Shown here: piece by piece, positions 51,253 to 64,000 of the stretch
Position numbering within the stretch: position 1 is the first letter of the stretch
Layout: each line of letters opens with the position of its first letter
Origin: Paragordius varius
Taxonomy: Eukaryota; Nematomorpha
Assembly (NCBI GenBank): GCA_964247055.1
Contig: OZ176058.1
Span: forward strand, 4,526,001-4,590,000
Reading direction: 5' to 3'
DNA length: 64,000 bases
Notes under the pieces: model-generated
Databases searched by the model: none
Told to the model about the DNA's origin: nothing
Seen by the model: only the letters and a program-made list of their open reading frames with translations
Program-made: the position numbers and the translations under genes

Positions 51253-52395
51253 AACTTTAATTTAATTGTAAAGGGTAGAATATTAAAAAAACCTAATTTT
51301 AAAAAAGATAGCTCCAAAAATCAATTTTTTTAGCACATGTTTTCGAAATCATAGCTCATACAAAATCCTTACTGACAGTGTTTATTCATGTATATTATGT
51401 TTTTACTTAAATAAATAATGCGACATTAGAGATTGAAATAATGCCCGAACGATACTTACGTTTTTAATGTCCATGCTTTTCTATTTAAAAGTTTTTATTT
51501 TATCATTTTTTATATTTATTATATTCAAATTTATTCAATCAAATTTAACCAAGAGTTTGTTTTTGAATAAATTTTGCCAACGTATAAATCTTCAAATACA
51601 TGGATTTTAATAATAAAAAATTTTATCTAGTTTGTTATACATTTTATTTCATCATTAAAATATTTCTCATTTTATTGGTTCAATAATATGTAACTGGATA
51701 TTTTGGACCATTGTTTTCTTTTTAAAAGAACTGGATATGCTTAACACTTGGATACAGGGTAGTTGGATACCCTAGGCCTGTTTAAAATTAAATACTAAGT
51801 ATGAAAGGTGTCGAAATCATGGCAAAATTTTGCACTTAAATGATATTAATAAACCGAAATATATGTAAAAAAAGTTATTTAAAAATAATTAATATTACTT
51901 ATTTAAAGCTAAAACCTAGTAAAATTTTAGTTAACCTGACATATATGCTTTGGCTAAATATTAAAATAATGCAAAATATATTTGTTTCTATCAATATTAA
52001 AGAATTAAATAAATATTGAGTATAATTTTGGCTCTAAGATAAAAACAGGATATGCAAAAAAATTGTAAATTAAAATGGCGCCTACAAGAACTTTTATTGA
52101 GACATTTCGGATTATTTATATAATATTTATGAGGATAGAAGCATAAATTAAAATTGACACCGTTTCTTTCAGTAGTTTTCTTTAAAATATTAAATTGAGT
52201 ATTGCCTGTGGTATTTAAATACCCCAATTTGAGTCGAAGTGTTAAATTAATTGTAAAGGGTAAAATATTAAAAAAACTTTTTAAAATATTAAAAAAAATA
52301 GCACGAATGTAAATTAATTTTTTTTGAGCGCATGATTTTAAAATCTTAGCATATGCAAAATCCTTACTGACAGTGTTTACCCGTGTACATTATGT
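51253..52395. repeat. pair of direct repeats of ~150 bp
   Basis: 51253-51420 and 52243-52395 share AATTGTAAAGGGTA, then CAAAATCCTTACTGACAGTG and TACATTATGT or a close form. The second copy runs into the decayed hammerhead; the first does not. Confidence 0.7.
51740..52245. mobile_element. family-C MITE-like element upstream of SLC35A
   Basis: TTAACACTTGGATACAGGG left and the inverse of TTAACACTTCGACTCAAATT right, with the shared inner block (GAAGCATAAATTAAAATTGA). Just outside it stand two related ~150-bp segments (51253-51420, 52243-52395), so it may sit within a duplicated region. Confidence 0.7.
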
Positions 52396-52440
52396 GTGGC
52401 TGATGAGTCCACAAAAAGGACAAAACGCGCCTCATAAACA
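52391..52440 (+). ncRNA. decayed hammerhead ribozyme motif
   Basis: CTGATGA at 52400-52406 is followed by stem II GTCC (52407-52410) and GGAC (52418-52421) around a 7-nt loop, then AAAACGCGC. This is the usual animal hammerhead layout, but G12 is A, the GTC cleavage triplet reads CTC, and stem I pairing is poor. It looks like an inactive relic. Confidence 0.5.
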
Positions 52441-52741
52441 ATTATTAAAATATTTCGTTTCATAAAGCCACCCATTGCTCGATAGAAAGTGTTATTACTT
52501 CTAAGTGCGATGGTGTGCCAAGAAAATAATCTCCAAAAACATGTTTTATATTCAATCTGTTGATGTTTAAAAAAAACATTATCAGCTAGATATAAATTTA
52601 TTTTTATATATAATAAAGTTAAAGAAAATAATGTATTTTGGATTTTTGATTCTTATCAATCAAATATTTTTTTGGGTCGTTTTTCTCGGAGCGATTTAAA
52701 GTTAAAATATTTTAGAAAGTATTTAAAATAATGAGCCGAAT

Positions 52742-53190
52742 TTAACACTTCAATTCGAATTTGGGTATTTAAAAAGACCAGATTATATTTAAATTGATGT
52801 TTTTTTACGAAACTGCGGAAAGAAACGGTCTCAATTATTCATGCTTTCATCTTATTATAGATAATAAAAATAAGCCAAATTATCCAAATAAAATTTAGTT
52901 TTAAAAAAACCTATTATACTACTTCGCGCATACAAACATTTTGGCAAAATATCGTGTTTATTTAATGTTAAAGCTAATTTTTTATTTAAATATCTTTTAA
53001 CATTGATAGAAATGGTTTATGTATATTTTATGAAATTTAAATGGACATTTCTCATTGAATAACTTTTTTACCTTTGGGTTCTACCTTATTATACATTTTT
53101 TTATATATGCTTTTATAGTGGTATATGTGGAAATTGTTTCAATAACAGGCCTGAGGTTTAAAATGACCCAATTTGAATCGAGGGACTGAA
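52742..53190. mobile_element. family-C MITE-like element, inverted
   Basis: Starts TTAACACTTCAATTCGAATT and ends with the inverse of CCTCGATTCAAATTGGG. The inner block (GAAAGAAACGGTCTCAATT) is inverted relative to the 51740 copy. Confidence 0.68.
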
Positions 53191-53679
53191 GTAAATTTGT
53201 TGCATCCAAGTCTTTGAAAACTTTCATGCTACATTTCCCGGTAATAACTTGATATTTATTGGATTTAATATCAGCTGTTCGTTCAAATCGTTTTATGGAG
53301 ATATCCCAGTTTTAGACTTTAGAATCCACCCAAAAGACGACTGAAATGAACAATTTTAAAATATATCATTTTGCCAGTAAAATGTAGCCTGAAGCTGTCT
53401 AAGAATAATTATTTACATTTTTCAATCCTAATAAACATTTATATGCGTGCTGTATTAGTGATTTAAAAAGTTTATAAAAATATATGGTGGCAAAAAGGTT
53501 TGAGGTGAGGATTTTTTTACCTTACCATTAAACAAAAATTGTATAATGTGCCTAAAAACTAGAGAAAGCATATTCTAATCCGTCTTAATACCTAAATTAT
53601 TTATTAAAAATTTAAATTTCAAATGGCTTTGTTTTATCAAATTATCCCAAAAGGTAATCCAAAGAAAAGGAATTTTAAA

Positions 53680-53925
53680 AAAATATTTAAATTATACAAG
53701 ACAAGTATTTTAAAAGACAGCTGAACTTTTAAAACTTAATTTCTTAAATTAACCGATTGTTTTAAATTAAATGAAATTGAGATGTATATTGGTATTGGTA
53801 ACTAAATCAATATTGTATATATTTTTTTATTTAATATTATATGTATAAGAAAAGTATTATTTGAAGTGTAGTTGTGTTTTTAAAAAAATATTTTTATTTT
53901 TACGTGTATGACTGTAATTACTCCA
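53680..53925. mobile_element. family-A MITE, strongly decayed
   Basis: Recognisable only by inner blocks (AAAAGACAGCTGAACTTTTA, GAAAAGTATTATTTGAAGTG) and a TTTTTACG word on the right. Confidence 0.45.
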
Positions 53926-54186
53926 GAGATAATCGCTTAATAATATAAGTTATAGCTTCACAGATTATCTGAAATATTATTTTAACAATTTTTAAATGTG
54001 TAGGTTTAAATTTTAAATTTTTAAGATTTTTGATGTGTATTATTTATTTCTTTGGTAAGCTTTAGGTTTTGAGGCTTATGAGTGATATAAGAAAGTTATT
54101 TTCACTTTTATGGTAAGTGCTCGAAATCAAAAAAAAAATGCGCATATTTTATAAAATAAAATTTTTTTGGTGAAAGCTAAAGGTTT

Positions 54187-54320
54187 TGTTCAAGATATAT
54201 CACTAAAATATACAATAGTTTAAAAATTTTTAATTTTCAGATGTGGTCACCATTTTGTTCAAGATATATCACTAAAATACACAATAGTTTAAAAAATTTT
54301 AATTTTCAGATGTGGTCACC
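54187..54320. repeat. 72-bp tandem duplication
   Basis: A segment from TTTTGTTCAAGATATATCAC to CAGATGTGGTCACCA occurs twice in direct succession with few differences. An open frame of 60 codons over it is not conserved-looking. Confidence 0.85.
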
Positions 54321-57160
54321 AAAGTCCCAAATTTATTTGCTCTACTATAATGGGCTAGCCCTCGTCATTTTAATTACTTTTTATATGCAGTTTATGATAT
54401 ATTTTAGTGATTATTTGGAATGAAGCATTTAGCTTTCAAAAAGAATTTATTATAAAAAGTGTGGTCAAATTTCATTTTCTTATATGGATCACTTAAAACA
54501 AAAGTGTAAACAACTTTCTTATATTACTCGTAAGTTCCAAAACTATAAGCACCATGAGATTTCTGATACATTTTATCATATGTATATTTCGTTATGATAC
54601 CTTTTATATTTACACAGTGTGATAATAACACTTCATAACTTATTGGGACAGTTTTATCCCATAGCGGTTTAAACGTTTAATATATTTTATAGTATTTAGA
54701 GCATTTGGCCAATATCTTTAACTTTTCAACCGCATGTTTTATTAATTTAAAATGTTAACCTAAAAATTGCTTATAAACATTTTACGCAATATATTCTTAA
54801 AACTTTAGATGGCTAATACACTAGGCAAATGTTATTTTGATTATAAATTCTAACTAAATTTAATAAGCTTTTAGGTAACATTTTACCAGCAATAACTTTA
54901 TTTTTTTAATCCGCTGTTCATTTCAATCGTGTTTTTGAAGCTCACTCACTTTTAGACTCTAGAACAGTGGTGGCGTAAATCAAAGGGGATGCGGAGAATT
55001 AATTAAAAAAATAAAACTAGAAACGAATAAGGTTCTCAGGTGCAAATAATCAAGATTTTTAACGAATATGCAAAAAAATTTTTACGTTCGCAGAGATAAG
55101 GATCTTGATTGGGATTTTTATAATAAATATATTTTATTTTCATCTACGATTTTTTAGACAGCAGTACGCAAGATTTCTATTTTCAATTTGGTAGGGCGTG
55201 AACAAAAAAACGTTTGAAACCACGTTAAAAAACTGTAAATAAACTTTTTTATCTAATACAGGAAAACAATATTTAATTTAATTAATCTGGGGTATAAAAT
55301 ACCCCAATATGATATTGCTCAAGGGGAAAGGTCATAAAAGTGTTAACATATTTTTTACTTATTATATAAATACTTTGCATGTTTAACTAGTATTTGGAGA
55401 TGATATCTAAAATTTCCACCATGCTTCATACTAGGCTCATTTCAACAAAAGTTTACTAAAAATAAAATTTAAAACTAAAACATTTTCAAAAATGTTTCAT
55501 ATCTACCATTAAACATCCATAAAAAATTGTATCAGAATTATCATTGTGCTTCTGTTTTTGGCCATTACAAGTGTAATAGATAGTTAGTTACACTTTAGTT
55601 TTAAGTGCTCCAGTTAAGAAAATAGCAAAATTTGTTCACTTTTTTTAAGGTGCGGATAAATTTTATAATTATATATGAAAAGAAAAACAAAATTTTGAAA
55701 AAGTTTTGATTTTTGGATGTGGCATACAAAAGTCCCAAATTTGTTGGTTCTTCTAAAATGATCTAGTCCTTCAGATGCTAAAAATGCCGGGATAGCGCGA
55801 GATAAAATTTTAAATATATACTAATTTTGATATCAACTAAAAATAATGCATACTTTCAAAAGATTTCAATCAAAATTTTGTTGAAGCGTATTTCACAGTA
55901 TTTTGAGGCATGGTGGAAACGGTATAAAAACGCTTTCAGGTCTAATAAAAAAATTTATTCTATATAATTGATATTCTGAACCATTCATCGCTTCATGTTA
56001 ATTTAGAGCTTTGTCTTAAAGATTTTGGTGAATTTTGTAAAAAATATAATATTGATAAAACATAAATTTGAAGACAAACAAATATTTTAATCAAAATTCT
56101 GAGGTTGTTAACCATCATCAAATAATATAGAAAAAGTGTTATTATCTAAATCTTTTAATACAGTTAATGCCTAAAAATAGTAGGAAGTAGGCATCAAAAA
56201 AAATTGTTAAATTAAATTTTTCAAAAATTTCTAATAAATATTTTTCGCGTTGATATCAAAATTTACCATATTGATAATAGCAAAAGGTATATATTGTAGC
56301 ATAAAAAAAATCATATATATTTGTGTATGAAATATATTGCATTATATATAGTTTTAGAGCAAGGTTGCATTTTTACATAAGGTTAAATGTTACAATATTT
56401 AGATGAAAACATTCACACCCAAGTTATATATTTGCATAAGGTTAATTGTTACAATATTTGGATAAAAACATTCATAATTTTTTAATTTTATTTTTTACGT
56501 TTGACAAAAATTACTTGTAGTAATCAAAATATAATAATAAATTTATATAATTTTAGCTGAATTATATTTATATAATAAGGTAAAAATGTTTAACGTAACA
56601 ACAACAAAAGTGTATTATGCAATAAGGTAAGAGACAAGGATATCATTATTTTTTTTATAAGTTAACTAATATCGAAAAGAAATGAGTTAAGTTAACAAAA
56701 AACCTAAGTTATTAAACATAACACATATATTCAATTATTATCGCACGATCCCGGCATTTTTGCAATATTTTTATAATATTTTAATTTTTAAATGTGGGCT
56801 TGAAAGACCCAATTTATTTTACCCTTATAAAACGGGGTGGTTTTTTCAAAAATAAACGCAAAAATGACCGAATTTTGCGATAAAATAGATATATGCTAAA
56901 TTTTGACATCAAAAAAAATTTTTTATAATAAAACATAATTTTAGATAAATTCAATTTTTAGCAAAATTTTGTTAAATCGTTTTTCCTTTTAGGCTAGATG
57001 TAAACTGTATAAAACGCTTTAAGATTTTATTATAAAAAAAACTTTTTCTATATAATTTGATGATTTCGAGCATATCACCTTAGATTTTTGATTAAAATAT
57101 TCATTTGTATTCAAATTTACAAAAACTCATCAAAATCTTTAAGCACACAATGAAAATCTA
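54310..57160. repeat. dispersed repeat family E, three partial copies
   Basis: Blocks at 54310-54380, 55715-56060 and 56790-57150 share ATGTGG..AAAGTCCCAAATTT, a CTAGYCC-like word, and then (in two) TTGACATC, AAACGCTTTMAG and AAGATTTTGGTGA-like words (M = A/C). An inverted-repeat pair, AAAAATGCCGGGAT at 55782 and ATCCCGGCATTTTT at 56748, brackets ~980 bp. Confidence 0.55.
56364..56475. repeat. ~60-bp tandem duplication
   Basis: Two direct copies of a segment with CATAAGGTTAAWTGTTACAA and AAAACATTCA (W = A/T), inside the family-E region. Confidence 0.75.
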
Positions 57161-57240
57161 AAATTAAATCAATCCATTTTTTTTCTAAAATAAATATTTT
57201 ATTTAATTATAATGCTGGTGGGATTATTTAAGAATATTGA

Positions 57241-57241
57241 A

Positions 57242-57289
<48 letters not shown>
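57241..57289. repeat. TA microsatellite after DPM1
   Basis: Nearly pure TA. Comparable TA tracts stand at 3728-3750, 7517-7557, 14268-14291, 23779-23800, 24466-24520, 24769-24801, 25640-25668 and 58389-58408; a GT tract is at 8786-8803. Confidence 0.9.
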
Positions 57290-57301
57290 AATTTAAATAA
57301 T

Positions 57302-57307
57302 TTTATT
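57302..57307 (-). promoter_or_regulatory. possible polyadenylation signal of DPM1
   Basis: AATAAA on the minus strand 9 nt after the stop codon. That is very close, but no other clear candidate precedes the TA-repeat at 57241. Confidence 0.4.
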
Positions 57308-57315
57308 CAATTAAT

Positions 57316-63460
<6,145 letters not shown>

Positions 63461-63606
63461 CTAAAATATGAAAAATAAAAAATATTTTATAAATATTAAA
63501 AATTATTAAAAATATAAAAAGGCTAAATAAAAATATTAAAATAAAAATGAAAAAAAATAATAAAAAATTTATATAAATTAAAAAAAATAAAAATAATAAA
63601 TAAATT

Positions 63607-63925
63607 TTAACGCAAATATATAGGCTGTTCCTAAAATATTTAAATAAAAATATTAAAAATAAAATATTATTAATAAATAATATTTAAAAAAAAAATAATA
63701 AAAATTAATTAAATAAAAATATTTAATAAAAATATTTTATCAAATAGTAAAAAAATCATAAAATATATTAAAGTAAAAATAAATTAAAAAAATATATTTT
63801 TATAAAAAAATTATTAAATTTTTAAATAAAAATTATAAAATATAAAAAATAAATTAAAAAATTAAAAAAAAATAATATATTAATTTATGAATTTCAATGC
63901 AAATATATAGGCTGTTCCTAAAATA
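63607..63925 (-). repeat. two partial copies of a DPM1 exon start
   Basis: The start of the exon at 63460-63384 (encoding GTAYIFALKF) with its TTTTAG acceptor is repeated at about 63610-63640 and 63886-63922, both upstream of the true exon in transcription order. Confidence 0.88.
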
Positions 63926-64000
63926 TTAAAATAAAAATTATTATAAATAATATTTAAATAAAAATATATTTATTATTAATAATTCAACAAAATATTATTT

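Noticed and set aside
54241-54423. 60-codon plus-strand frame with Trp and Cys residues
   Set aside because: Runs through a 72-bp tandem duplication and a dispersed repeat; no recognisable family and no supporting splice pattern.

Overview
This window is animal nuclear DNA, extremely A+T-rich, with intron-rich genes. Four genes can be assembled exon by exon, all on the minus strand. In coordinate order they are: a Kv-channel-interacting/neuronal-calcium-sensor protein (KCNIP-like, 8 coding exons, 2012-7395, plus a candidate alternative first exon at 8170-8239); a rabenosyn-5 orthologue (9 exons, 10368-20917); a Golgi nucleotide-sugar transporter of the SLC35A family, closest by eye to SLC35A3 (7 exons, 25739-51020); and the 3' part of dolichol-phosphate mannosyltransferase DPM1 (6 exons, 57316-63460, 5' end beyond the window). 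Every exon junction obeys GT-AG and reading phase is kept across every join. KCNIP and RBSN together imply a metazoan, probably an invertebrate; I cannot name the species. The genes act in different pathways: calcium sensing, early-endosome recycling, Golgi sugar supply, and ER mannose-donor synthesis. No operon-like relation is implied.

Layout: 0.4-10.2 kb is dominated by palindromic TA-flanked MITEs (family A) sitting in the KCNIP introns and flanks. 10.4-20.9 kb is RBSN, whose introns are tandemly reiterated and whose introns and exons are full of the palindrome CAGCTG. 20.9-25.3 kb is intergenic, with MITEs of three families and a complete-looking type I hammerhead ribozyme (23206-23319). 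25.3-51.0 kb is SLC35A, a 1.2-kb coding sequence spread over 25 kb. 51-57.3 kb is intergenic with MITEs, a decayed second hammerhead and another repeat family. 57.3-64 kb is DPM1, with a 1.2-kb minisatellite in one intron.

The most unusual feature is how the introns of SLC35A, RBSN and DPM1 have grown. At no fewer than eight exon borders the intron contains reiterated copies of the adjoining exon edge together with its splice site. Copies of exon starts (acceptor side) occur only in the upstream intron, and copies of exon ends (donor side) only downstream. The extreme case is SLC35A exon 6: about 20 copies of its first ~70 nt lie upstream (36.9-43.4 kb) and about 14 copies of its last ~20-40 nt downstream (27.4-36.3 kb), part of the latter inside five near-identical 1,534-bp units. 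The KCNIP introns do not show this; they grew by MITE insertion.
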